64,000 nucleotides of DNA, from NCBI GenBank assembly GCA_050633505.1, contig JBOEGQ010000004.1, positions 1 to 64,000 of the forward strand, in the 5' to 3' direction. Below are positions 25,529 to 33,856 of the stretch, one piece after another. Made by a program: the position numbers and the translations under genes. How positions within the stretch are numbered: the stretch's first letter is position 1; every line of letters begins with the position of its first letter. Source of the stretch: UBA1672 sp050633505 (lineage in GTDB: Bacteria; Pseudomonadota; Alphaproteobacteria; Micavibrionales; Micavibrionaceae). The notes beneath the pieces are model-generated. The model was not told where the DNA came from. It searched no databases and saw only the letters and a program-made list of their open reading frames with translations.

Positions 25529-26020
25529 ATGAAAATAATTGGTGTTGATCCGGGATTACAAAAAACCGGGTGGGGGATTATCGAAAGCAACGGGTATAAT
25601 TTACGTTTTGTTGCTTGTGGCTTGATCCGTACAAATTCGAAAGAAGATCTATCTAAACGCCTTGCTTGCTTACATCATAATCTAACCGCTGTTTTAGAGG
25701 AATGGAATCCAAAAGAAGCAGCGGTTGAAGAAACTTTTGTAAACAAAAACCCTGCAAGTGCCCTTAAACTTGGGCAGGCACGTGGGGTACTGTTGGCCGT
25801 TCCCGCTATAAATGGGATTCCGGTTGAGGAGTATTCAGCCAATAAAATTAAAAAATCAGTTGTCGGGAGCGGACACGCAGCCAAGGAGCAGGTTGGAATG
25901 ATGGTAAAGACTTTGTTGCCAGCTTGTGGAACACTTAAGGAAGATGAGGCTGACGCCCTTGCAGTTGCGATAACACATGCGCATTATAGAAGTATAAATA
26001 CTGTAATTTCTGGCGCATAG
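25529..26020 (+). CDS. ruvC: Holliday junction resolvase RuvC
   Basis: Endonuclease that cuts Holliday junctions made during recombination, working with RuvAB. The 163-residue protein has the acidic active-site residues in IIGVDPGLQKTGWG (D7), AAVEETFVNKNPASA (E66-67 area) and the C-terminal KEDEADALAVAITHAH (the paired acidic residues). Length is standard. First gene of the ruvC-ruvA-ruvB unit; ruvA starts 11 bases after its stop. Confidence 0.96.
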   Translation: MKIIGVDPGLQKTGWGIIESNGYNLRFVACGLIRTNSKEDLSKRLACLHHNLTAVLEEWNPKEAAVEETFVNKNPASALKLGQARGVLLAVPAINGIPVEEYSANKIKKSVVGSGHAAKEQVGMMVKTLLPACGTLKEDEADALAVAITHAHYRSINTVISGA

Positions 26021-26031
26021 AGTTCAATATC

Positions 26032-26685
26032 ATGATTGGAAAATTAACCGGCCTTATAGATTCTGTTGATACGGGACATTTTATCCTTGATGTATCCGGT
26101 GTGGGTTACGTTGTTCACGCCAGTGGACGTACGCTTTCCCAAATTGGGCAGACAGGTGATAAAGTATCTGTTCTCATAACAACACAGGTTCGTGAAGATG
26201 CCATTACCCTTTATGGTTTTTCAGATGCAATTGAGCAAGGCTGGTTTCGATTACTGACGTCTGTGCAAGGGGTTGGGGCGAAGGCGGGATTATCTATTTT
26301 GGCTGCTTGTCCGGCGGATCAACTTGGATTTGTAATTGTGTCACAGGATAAAGCCTCTCTGACACGGGCGGATGGCGTTGGCCCGAAACTGGCAACGCGT
26401 ATATTGACCGAGCTAAAAGATAAGGCCGGTGCATTGGATATCGGTAATGGTGCAGATCGGGTCACACAGATGCAATCCGGTTCAGAAGGTGGTTCAAATG
26501 CACCTCAGGTGGATCTAAAAAATACTGCAATTGATCAAGATGCCGTTTCTGCCCTGACTAATTTGGGGTATGCAAGCGCGGATGCGTATAAGGCTGTTTT
26601 ACAGGCGAAGAATAAAGCAAACGATAATGATAAGGAAAATCTACAAGTTATTATCCGTCTCGCCTTGCAGGAGCTTAGCGCATGA
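26032..26685 (+). CDS. ruvA: Holliday junction DNA helicase subunit RuvA
   Basis: Forms a tetramer on the junction and loads RuvB. Residues 1-60 are the OB domain (MIGKLTGLIDSVDTGHFILD), then two helix-hairpin-helix motifs (SVQGVGAKAGLSILA near 82 and ADGVGPKLATRILTELKDKA near 118), a flexible linker ~145-170, and domain III (AVSALTNLGYASADAYKAVL). Length 217. Its stop overlaps the ruvB start by four bases, giving tight coupling. Confidence 0.96.
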   Translation: MIGKLTGLIDSVDTGHFILDVSGVGYVVHASGRTLSQIGQTGDKVSVLITTQVREDAITLYGFSDAIEQGWFRLLTSVQGVGAKAGLSILAACPADQLGFVIVSQDKASLTRADGVGPKLATRILTELKDKAGALDIGNGADRVTQMQSGSEGGSNAPQVDLKNTAIDQDAVSALTNLGYASADAYKAVLQAKNKANDNDKENLQVIIRLALQELSA

Positions 26686-27734
26686 GTATGAATGACGCTG
26701 CATCCAAAAACCCAGAACTTGAACGTATCCAACAAAGCGAAGAACAATCTTCTGAAGGAGCTTTACGCCCTTTATCACTAGAAGAATTCATTGGTCAGAA
26801 AGATCTTCGTGAGAATTTACGTATTTTCATAGATGCCGCAAAAAAGCGTGAATTTGCCATGGATCATGTTTTGTTCTACGGACCTCCGGGATTGGGTAAA
26901 ACAACATTGGCGCAGATCGTGGCAAAAGAGTTGGGTGTTGGTTTTCGTGCGACCTCGGGGCCTGTGATCGCAAAATCCGGGGATTTGGCGGCAATACTCA
27001 CGAACCTTCAGGAAAACGATGTCTTATTTATTGATGAAATACATCGGTTAAACCCTGCTGTTGAAGAAATATTATATCCCGCGATGGAAGATCGTAAGCT
27101 AGACCTTATAATTGGAGAAGGGCCTGCGGCGCGCTCTGTTCAAATTGAACTCGCTCCCTTTACATTGGTTGGGGCAACGACACGCTCTGGTTTGCTAACC
27201 AATCCGTTAAGGGATCGTTTTGGTATTCCATTGCGTTTAGAGTTTTATACAGCGGAAGAACTTTCATATATTGTTGCGCGCACGGCGCGATTACTCGATA
27301 TGAGTTTAAGTGATGAAGGTGCCTATGAAATCGCAAAGCGTTCTCGTGGTACGCCACGAATTGCCGGACGCCTAACCAGACGTGTGCGAGATTTCTTCGA
27401 CGCATCGGGGTTGAAACAGGCTGATGCTGCGCTTGTAGATCAGGCACTAGGCCGTCTTGATGTTGATGGTGCCGGTCTTGATACAATGGATCGACGTTAT
27501 CTAAAATGCATCGCGGATAATTACGGGGGTGGACCGGTAGGCGTAGAAACATTGGCCGCCGCTTTGTCTGAGCAGCGTGACATGATTGAGGATGTTATTG
27601 AACCTTATTTGATGCAACAGGGATTGGTGCAACGTACGCCACGCGGGCGTATGCTTTCCGCCAAGGGATTTTCCTATCTCGGTATTAGCCCATCTTCTAA
27701 TGGTGCAAATCAAGCAGATTTATTAAATGAATAA
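26682..27734 (+). CDS. ruvB: Holliday junction DNA helicase RuvB
   Basis: Hexameric AAA+ motor for branch migration. The 350-residue sequence has RPLSLEEFIGQKDLRENL at the N-terminus, Walker A GPPGLGKTTLAQ (near residue 67), Walker B ENDVLFIDEIHRL, sensor 1 TLVGATTRSG, the Arg finger region NPLRDRFGIPLRL, and a C-terminal winged helix ending in VQRTPRGRMLSAKG. Starts with the overlapping ATGA at the ruvA stop; follows in one operon. Confidence 0.98.
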   Translation: MSMNDAASKNPELERIQQSEEQSSEGALRPLSLEEFIGQKDLRENLRIFIDAAKKREFAMDHVLFYGPPGLGKTTLAQIVAKELGVGFRATSGPVIAKSGDLAAILTNLQENDVLFIDEIHRLNPAVEEILYPAMEDRKLDLIIGEGPAARSVQIELAPFTLVGATTRSGLLTNPLRDRFGIPLRLEFYTAEELSYIVARTARLLDMSLSDEGAYEIAKRSRGTPRIAGRLTRRVRDFFDASGLKQADAALVDQALGRLDVDGAGLDTMDRRYLKCIADNYGGGPVGVETLAAALSEQRDMIEDVIEPYLMQQGLVQRTPRGRMLSAKGFSYLGISPSSNGANQADLLNE

Positions 27735-27756
27735 ATATATTTGGGAATAATGGTAA

Positions 27757-28170
27757 ATGAAGCACAGCATTCCAATACGCATATATTATGAAGATACAGA
27801 TGCAGGGGGGATTGTGTACCATGCAAATTATCTTAAATTTGCGGAACGCGGAAGAACTGAATTCTTGCGCCATACCGGATATTCTAACCAGAACTTACAT
27901 GAAACACGCGATATTATGTTTGTTGTCCGTCATATTGATATCGATTACCTAAAGCCATCATCTTTGGATGATTTATTATCAATGGAGACCACAATTCTTT
28001 CCATGAAGAACAGTAGCTTTGTTATGCATCAAAAAGTACTGCGTGGAGAAGAAACCATTGCGGATATGAAAGTTGTTTTGGTTTGTGTTCAGGTTAATGA
28101 TTATATCCCCACACGTTTACCTAAAGATATAAAAGAGGCTTTTCAGTCCTACCAAGAAACCTTAGAGTGA
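27757..28170 (+). CDS. ybgC: Acyl-CoA thioesterase YbgC, Tol-Pal associated
   Basis: A 137-residue hotdog-fold thioesterase. The active-site Asp is in YYEDTDAGGIVYHANYLKF, and ERGRTEFLR plus HIDIDYLKPSSLDDLL are family motifs. YbgC hydrolyses acyl-CoA and is regularly the first gene of the tol-pal cluster, thought to link phospholipid metabolism to the envelope system. Here it sits 22 bases after ruvB and 42 bases before tolQ, joining the ruv and tol groups into one run. Confidence 0.93.
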   Translation: MKHSIPIRIYYEDTDAGGIVYHANYLKFAERGRTEFLRHTGYSNQNLHETRDIMFVVRHIDIDYLKPSSLDDLLSMETTILSMKNSSFVMHQKVLRGEETIADMKVVLVCVQVNDYIPTRLPKDIKEAFQSYQETLE

Positions 28171-28212
28171 TATCTGGCGAATAACCTTATATCACATGAT
28201 AGGATCTCTTGA

Positions 28213-28959
28213 ATGTCAGCAGAAATTGTAACGGAAACTCTTGGTATCGCGGCCACTCATGATATGAGTGCATTTGGCCTGTTTATGCAGGCTGATATTG
28301 TTGTGAAGGCAGTCATGCTTGCCTTGATTTTTGCATCAGTGTGGAGTTGGGCGATCATTTTGCAAAAACGTGGTGCACTTTCCAAATTAAATCGTCGGGC
28401 AAACAGATTTGAAGATTCCTTCTGGTCAGGAGAGCCTTTAGATAAAATCTATAGCCGTGTTAAGAAAAGCAAAGAAGATCCAATGTTACGTACATTCGCA
28501 GCAGGAATGGATGAGTGGAAAGCGGGAATTGTCGGAGGATTACCAGCGAAAGAGAGCCTTCAAGCAAGCCTAAGACAACGCGTTGAACGTTCTATGTCTG
28601 TGTCTATTAACCGTGAAATGAACCAATTGGAAAGTGGTATGACGTTTCTGGCCAGTGTTGCATCCAGTGCGCCTTTTATCGGCTTATTTGGTACGGTCTG
28701 GGGGATTATGAACAGTTTCACGGCCATTGCTGCATCGAATAATACAAGCTTGGCTGTTGTTGCACCAGGAATTGCCGAGGCGCTATTTGCTACGGCGATT
28801 GGTCTTGTCGCTGCTATTCCTGCGGCGATCGCCTATAATGTTTTATCTGCACGGCTAAATCGTTATGCGGATCGCCTTGAGGCATTTACAGATGAATTCT
28901 CCGCCATTTTATCGCGTCATCTGGATAGTCAGGAAACAATCTCCTCCGTAAAGGGATAG
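28213..28959 (+). CDS. tolQ: Tol-Pal system protein TolQ
   Basis: Inner-membrane proton-channel subunit of the Tol-Pal motor, which constricts the outer membrane at division. The 248 residues contain a first membrane segment (DIVVKAVMLALIFASVWSWA, ~28-47) and two more in the MotA/ExbB domain (SGMTFLASVASSAPFIGLFG, ~140-165, and AEALFATAIGLVAAIPAAIA, ~180-200), with the conserved GTVWGIMNSF. Followed by tolR after 22 bases. Confidence 0.96.
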   Translation: MSAEIVTETLGIAATHDMSAFGLFMQADIVVKAVMLALIFASVWSWAIILQKRGALSKLNRRANRFEDSFWSGEPLDKIYSRVKKSKEDPMLRTFAAGMDEWKAGIVGGLPAKESLQASLRQRVERSMSVSINREMNQLESGMTFLASVASSAPFIGLFGTVWGIMNSFTAIAASNNTSLAVVAPGIAEALFATAIGLVAAIPAAIAYNVLSARLNRYADRLEAFTDEFSAILSRHLDSQETISSVKG

Positions 28960-28981
28960 GAATAAGGAAGGAAGCCAATAA

Positions 28982-29422
28982 ATGGGCGCAACGTTATCAC
29001 ATAAGACACGCTCTCGTGGGCGGCGAACAGGTGGAAGTTATCGCCCAATTGCCGAAATTAATGTTACCCCTATGGTCGATGTTATGTTGGTACTATTAAT
29101 TGTATTTATGATTTCGGCGCCTTTGCTTACCGTTGGTGTGCCCGTAAATTTACCGAATAGTAAAGCTAAGGCAATTCAGAATCAGGATAATAAGCCTATT
29201 GAGTTAACGGTTGATAAAACCGGACAAGTTTACCTTGGTAAGACCGAAATAAAAAAAGGTGCTCTAATTAAAATTTTAACATCAATGAATGAAGGTGATG
29301 AAGAGCGACTTATCTATATACGTGCAGATAAAGAAATTGACTATGGCAAGGTCATGGCAGTTCTTGGGGAATTGAATAGTGCAGGGTTCAATAAGGTTGC
29401 CTTGATTTCCAAGCAGGACTAA
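28982..29422 (+). CDS. tolR: Tol-Pal system protein TolR
   Basis: Single-pass partner of TolQ. A basic N-terminus (SHKTRSRGRRTGGSYR) is followed by INVTPMVDVMLVLLIVFMIS, whose Asp in the membrane segment (PMVDVML, near residue 32) carries protons, and a ~100-residue periplasmic ExbD-type domain (KGALIKILTSMNEGDEERLI). Length 146. The tolA start is seven bases downstream. Confidence 0.96.
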   Translation: MGATLSHKTRSRGRRTGGSYRPIAEINVTPMVDVMLVLLIVFMISAPLLTVGVPVNLPNSKAKAIQNQDNKPIELTVDKTGQVYLGKTEIKKGALIKILTSMNEGDEERLIYIRADKEIDYGKVMAVLGELNSAGFNKVALISKQD

Positions 29423-29428
29423 AAGGTT

Positions 29429-30325
29429 ATGAATACCGCATTACAAAGACCTAATAATGAGTTTTATGCTTCTCCCGTGGGGATGCCGTTTATTGTTTCT
29501 TTGATCTTGCACGTTCTTGTCTTCATCCTTGCAACTGTAGGAATACCATATATTGCGAAAGAGATGGAAGAGCCTGAGGATATGATCATGACCATCGAGG
29601 TGATTACGTCGGAGGACATTGCACAAACGCCTGTGATTGACCCGCCTCAAGATAATGAAGAGAACGCACCGAATCCTCCTGCTCAGGTGAAGCCTAAACC
29701 TGTATATAATCAATCAGAATCCGTTCCCGATCTTCTATCTCCCAGACAGCCTGAAATTCCGCCAGAAGAGGCAATCCCCGACCCGACGCAAATTGAAACC
29801 CCGCCAAAACCAAAGCCTAAACCGAAGCCACGTAAAAAGCCCAAACCTGCGCCTGCGCCAAAGGAAAAAAATCCGGAGCCTAAAGAAGTGGTAGAAGAGG
29901 ATTTCACCTCCTTATTGAAGAGCTTGACTCCAGAGACACCTGATACAGAAGAATCCACGCCTAGTGATACACAAGATTCAGGTCAGACCAGTCAGGTGGC
30001 AGATTTTTCCAAACAGCTGACGGTGAGTGAACTTGAACGCCTTAACCGCGGCGTTCAACCCTGTTGGAATGTAAATATCGGAGGAAAAAACGCAGGTAGC
30101 CTGATGGTTGATCTGCGCGTTTCTATTACCCCTGACATGCGTGTTCGAGATGTACAGATTCTAGATCAGTCAAAATATAGCACAAACAGCCATTTTCGCG
30201 CTGCTGCGGATGCTGCGCGACGGGCATTATTAAACGAGAGATGTCGTAAATTGAATTTACCTCCTGAAAAATATCAACAGTGGAAGGTCTTTACCTATAC
30301 ATTTGACCCAAGTGATATGATATAA
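29429..30325 (+). CDS. tolA: Tol-Pal system protein TolA
   Basis: Spans the periplasm from TolQR to TolB/Pal. Residues ~17-37 form the membrane anchor (GMPFIVSLILHVLVFILATV, with the conserved SxxxH in SLILH), then a proline-rich linker (~residues 70-170, with PKPKPKPRKKPKPAPAPKEK) in place of the Lys/Ala helix of enterobacteria, and a C-terminal domain with VQPCWNVNIGGKNAGSLMVD and ERCRKLNLPPEKYQQWK. The low-complexity Pro/Lys/Glu linker is typical of alphaproteobacteria. Confidence 0.93.
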   Translation: MNTALQRPNNEFYASPVGMPFIVSLILHVLVFILATVGIPYIAKEMEEPEDMIMTIEVITSEDIAQTPVIDPPQDNEENAPNPPAQVKPKPVYNQSESVPDLLSPRQPEIPPEEAIPDPTQIETPPKPKPKPKPRKKPKPAPAPKEKNPEPKEVVEEDFTSLLKSLTPETPDTEESTPSDTQDSGQTSQVADFSKQLTVSELERLNRGVQPCWNVNIGGKNAGSLMVDLRVSITPDMRVRDVQILDQSKYSTNSHFRAAADAARRALLNERCRKLNLPPEKYQQWKVFTYTFDPSDMI

Positions 30326-30355
30326 GGATGTCATACCCTCAAAAGGATTTTAAAT

Positions 30356-31675
30356 ATGATTAGAAACCTGTTCTTTGTTCTTTTTCTACTTTTTGCTTTT
30401 TCTCCGTCATTTTCATATGCACAGGAGATGCAGGCAGTCATCAAGCAGGGAACATTTCAACCACGTCCTATTGCTATTAGTCCTTTTCACACATCGAACC
30501 CGGTTCATCAAAAACTTGCAGAGGATATTCCAACTATTGTTCGGGATAACCTCGAAAGATCTGGGTTATTCAGACCGATTAATCCCAATGCCTTCGTACA
30601 AACGGCGAATTCAATTTCTCGCGAGGGGGTTCGTTTTTCTGAATGGAGGGCAACCGGAACAGAAACGATGATTTCCGGCAGTGTGCAAACGGATGAACAA
30701 GGGCGTACCCGTGTTGAATTTCGCTTGTGGGATGTGCTTTCCGAAAAACAGCTTATAGGTATGGCATATACCACCACCCCTGAAAATTGGCGCCGTATTG
30801 CACATATTATGTCTGATGAGATTTATAAACGCTTAACAGGGGAAGAGGGCTATTTTGACACGCGTATTGTTTATATCGCGGAAAGTGGCGCCGCTCATAA
30901 ACGGGTTAAACGTTTGGCAATTATGGATCAAGATGGGAAGAATCATAAATATCTAACAGATGGTAGCTATTTGGTTTTAACACCACGTTTCTCACCAGAG
31001 ACACAGCGCATTGCCTATATGTCCTATCAGGGTAATAAACCGCGCGTTTACCTTTATGATATTAATACAGGTCGTCATGAGGTTTTAGGCGCGTTTCAAG
31101 GGATGAGCTTTTCTCCGCGTTTCTCTCCAGATGGGCAAAAACTTGTCATGAGTTTGGCTAAAAACGGAAATACAGATATTTATGTGATGGATTTAAATAC
31201 GCGTAAAGTTAAGCGAATGACAAGCGCAGGCAGTATTGAGACAGCACCATCTTATTCACCTGATGGACGGCAGATTGTTTTTGAATCTGATCGTAGTGGT
31301 TCTCAACAGCTCTATATCATGAATGTGGATGGATCCGGTATGCATAGATTAACCTTTGGCAAGGGACGATATGGTAATCCGGTATGGTCTCCGCGTGGGG
31401 ATTTGGTCGCCTTTACCCGCATGTATAAAGGAAAGTTCTATATTGGCGTTATTCAGCCAGATGGGCAGGGGGAACGCCTGATTACAAACGCCTATCATGT
31501 TGAGGGACCAAGTTGGTCACCAAATGGACGTGTATTAACTTACTTTAAAGAGACACCATCAGGGGATCGCCGTAGTGCGCGTTTATACACAATTGATATT
31601 ACCGGATATAATGAACGTTGGTTGAGAACACCAATGGATGGGTCCGACCCTGCGTGGTCACCGCTCAATAAGTAG
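30356..31675 (+). CDS. tolB: Tol-Pal system protein TolB
   Basis: Periplasmic beta-propeller that shuttles between Pal and TolA. The signal peptide is MIRNLFFVLFLLFAFSPSFS with cleavage near SYA/QE. The N-terminal TolB_N domain (IKQGTFQPRPIAISPFHTSN) is followed by six WD40-like blades with repeated xLTxxPxxxxSPxWSPDG patterns, such as FSPRFSPDGQKLVMSLAKNG and TAPSYSPDGRQIVFESDRSG. Length 439. The usual next gene, pal, is absent from this position. Confidence 0.96.
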   Translation: MIRNLFFVLFLLFAFSPSFSYAQEMQAVIKQGTFQPRPIAISPFHTSNPVHQKLAEDIPTIVRDNLERSGLFRPINPNAFVQTANSISREGVRFSEWRATGTETMISGSVQTDEQGRTRVEFRLWDVLSEKQLIGMAYTTTPENWRRIAHIMSDEIYKRLTGEEGYFDTRIVYIAESGAAHKRVKRLAIMDQDGKNHKYLTDGSYLVLTPRFSPETQRIAYMSYQGNKPRVYLYDINTGRHEVLGAFQGMSFSPRFSPDGQKLVMSLAKNGNTDIYVMDLNTRKVKRMTSAGSIETAPSYSPDGRQIVFESDRSGSQQLYIMNVDGSGMHRLTFGKGRYGNPVWSPRGDLVAFTRMYKGKFYIGVIQPDGQGERLITNAYHVEGPSWSPNGRVLTYFKETPSGDRRSARLYTIDITGYNERWLRTPMDGSDPAWSPLNK

Positions 31676-31764
31676 TTATTACATGCGCCTAATATGGTAA
31701 GTCTTTTTTGGTAGAGCTAAGCTCTTTGTTAACAGGGGAGACAGTGCGCAAGCATCTACTGTTC

Positions 31765-32058
31765 CTAGCACTTTTGCATTTTCACAATATTCACCGGTGC
31801 GGCTAACCATTCTTTATATTGTTCAAATACATCTACTATGTAGGGCTTTTCGTAATGCTCTGCCAGCGCCTGTTCGCTCTCCCATTCTTCATATAAGAAA
31901 AGATTTCCTTCAGAAGGGGACTCGTGTAACTCAAATTGATGGCAACCCGATTCTTCACGCGTTTGTTGTATAATATTGATTATAGCTTGCTTTGCCTCTG
32001 TATAGTGCTCCTCCTTTGGAGAAATTGTTGCAAATACAAACAATCTTTTTTCAGACAT
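31765..32058 (-). CDS. Antibiotic biosynthesis monooxygenase (ABM) domain protein, YgiN-like
   Basis: A 97-residue dimeric ferredoxin-like protein. KEEHYTEAKQAIINIIQQTR, ESGCHQFELHES and FLYEEWESEQALAEHYEKPY are the ABM hallmarks, also found in YgiN-type quinol monooxygenases and small heme-degrading or stress proteins. The substrate is not predictable. Stands alone between tolB and rppH, in the minus direction. Confidence 0.88.
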   Translation of the reverse strand: MSEKRLFVFATISPKEEHYTEAKQAIINIIQQTREESGCHQFELHESPSEGNLFLYEEWESEQALAEHYEKPYIVDVFEQYKEWLAAPVNIVKMQKC

Positions 32059-32169
32059 GGCATAGGATTCCTTATTCTGGTTTTATCATTAATCTATATA
32101 AGAGAGCTTTTCTTACAACGTTATGAAATCCAGCACAGCTTTTAACGTGCCTGCCTCTTAACATAACAT

Positions 32170-32652
32170 TCAGGGCTTAATATGGCTGAACAATGAGATA
32201 ACCTTCTCATAGGTCTCACGTTTAAAGGGAACAATCAGATCGATTGTCTCTGACAAATCCACCCATTTCCAATCGGTAAATTCTGGCGGATCGAATGCGT
32301 TAATATCAATATCAGTGTCTTGTCCCGTAAAACGTGCAGCCACCCATGTTTGCTCTTGTCCACGATATTGTCCGTTCCAGAACTTTAAAGCCAGATGCTT
32401 TGGCAAGTCGTAACGGATCTTAGTCTGGGCAATTTCAATGATTTCTGCCTTATTTGTTCCTACTTCTTCGCCGAGCTCTCTTAAAGCAGTTTCCTCAACA
32501 GTTTCACCTGGATCTACACCGCCTTGGGGCATTTGCCATGCGCCTGGCGTGTCTATACGCTCCCCAACGAAAACCTTTCCTTCATTATTGAATAATGCGA
32601 TTCCTACACAAGGCCTGTATGTCATTTCATGTTTGGTATGTGTTGTACTCAA
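32170..32652 (-). CDS. rppH: RNA pyrophosphohydrolase RppH
   Basis: Removes pyrophosphate from 5'-triphosphorylated mRNA to start decay. It is a Nudix protein: RPCVGIALFNNEGKVFVGER opens the domain, the Nudix box runs from GGVDPGE to RELGEEVG (~residues 46-67), and QTWVAARFTG with EFTDWKWVDL are RppH-specific. The start is placed at TTG 32652 because AAGGA lies ten bases upstream and the family usually has ~10 residues before YRPCVG; ATG 32625 is the alternative. It begins four bases after the yibQ stop, so it ends a ctpA-yibQ-rppH run. Confidence 0.9.
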   Translation of the reverse strand: MSTTHTKHEMTYRPCVGIALFNNEGKVFVGERIDTPGAWQMPQGGVDPGETVEETALRELGEEVGTNKAEIIEIAQTKIRYDLPKHLALKFWNGQYRGQEQTWVAARFTGQDTDIDINAFDPPEFTDWKWVDLSETIDLIVPFKRETYEKVISLFSHIKP

Positions 32653-32656
32653 TTTC

Positions 32657-33817
32657 TTAATGTCCTTCGTTGTGGGATGCGTCACTATTATGCATTTGAG
32701 TAGAGGGAGGAATTGTATGTCCCGTAGCGACAGAAGAGTCCGTATGTAGTGGAAGATCATAAATCGCAGAAACCGGTGCAATAATATAGTCTGCCTCTGC
32801 AATTTTCATGATCCATACTGCCAAATGTTTAATAATTGCGGGGTGGTTGGGAACAAGAACAACGGCATGCCCGTTTGTTTGGGCGATCTTTTCAACCGTA
32901 TCAAAGGAGTTCTTCTCACCATGCATTCTGTGCAAAACCATATCGACCTTGATATATGGCGCACCAGAGGTAAAGGCTTGCGTTTCAATAAATGATGCTG
33001 CATCAGGATTAAGCTCAAGAAACCCGAGCCCTCTGATATACACTTCATCAATTAATTTGGAATAGTGTTCTTTCTCATTATTGATACTGGAATCGGTATA
33101 ACTGCTGACCCCGACGTAACGGCTTAAACGTCCAAGATTCTTCCTTAATGCCTGCTGTTTATCAGAAAAGGAGGCATGATGAAAAATGGTGTTTTGCCCA
33201 CGGTTAACCGAACTATCATTTTGTACAGGTAGGTTGAGCCAAAGCTCATGCCCTTTGTCATTTGCCATACTTGCCCATTCATCAGGCATTTGTGCATAGG
33301 GGGAGAGGAGGAGAGAAACCTCCCTCGGCAACATGTCCAAGACAGATTGTGATTGAGTTTTTGAAAGACCAAAGTCTTTTATAATAAAAGAAATTAGGGG
33401 ACGTTCATCTAACGTCTCAAATGGAAATGGATGAGAGTAGGCACGAAAACTGGTGAGGTAGTCCGAATCTCTAATGATGGGAAGCATGCCATACTGACTT
33501 TTTTGAGACAGCCCATCAACGGTCATATTTGCCGATGAGGCTGCGACCTCATGATGTACAGACGTATCCTGTCTTGAGGTGACGGCATGAACCGGGACGG
33601 TGACCTGTGTCAGTTGCTCTTCTATAGCCTTTACCGTGCTTTGCCCGTTTAAAGAAACATAGATGTAAATAAGCAGATAAAACCCTCCAACAACTGACAG
33701 GCCGATTGCGAGGGCTTTCTTATCCAGTCCCTCTGGCAATACCGCCTTACATTTGGTAAAGAGCTCTATCCCACGTACGAAATGTTTAGAGCTTTTTAGC
33801 TTATCTATACCTGCCAT
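32657..33817 (-). CDS. Divergent polysaccharide deacetylase family protein (YibQ, DUF610)
   Basis: A 386-residue membrane-anchored periplasmic protein. The anchor is near residues 34-56 (LAIGLSVVGGFYLLIYIYVS), then a linker, then a deacetylase-like barrel from about 135: PLISFIIKDFGLSKTQSQSV, PREVSLLLSPYAQMPDEWAS, HELWLNLPVQ, YIRGLGFLELNPDAA and VVLVPNHPAII. The usual deacetylase metal residues (DDxG, HxxxH) are altered, e.g. IIKDFG in place of the IIDDxG of relatives, so activity is doubtful. It lies directly downstream of ctpA and envC, the normal cell-wall context of this family. Confidence 0.88.
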   Translation of the reverse strand: MAGIDKLKSSKHFVRGIELFTKCKAVLPEGLDKKALAIGLSVVGGFYLLIYIYVSLNGQSTVKAIEEQLTQVTVPVHAVTSRQDTSVHHEVAASSANMTVDGLSQKSQYGMLPIIRDSDYLTSFRAYSHPFPFETLDERPLISFIIKDFGLSKTQSQSVLDMLPREVSLLLSPYAQMPDEWASMANDKGHELWLNLPVQNDSSVNRGQNTIFHHASFSDKQQALRKNLGRLSRYVGVSSYTDSSINNEKEHYSKLIDEVYIRGLGFLELNPDAASFIETQAFTSGAPYIKVDMVLHRMHGEKNSFDTVEKIAQTNGHAVVLVPNHPAIIKHLAVWIMKIAEADYIIAPVSAIYDLPLHTDSSVATGHTIPPSTQMHNSDASHNEGH

Positions 33818-33856
33818 ATTCTTTTATGAGCCACCTTTAAAAGTATGTTCTAACGA

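Noticed and set aside
29441..29958. Antisense frames over tolA
   Set aside because: Shadows of the proline/lysine-rich linker; composition is Gly/Ser/Arg low complexity.
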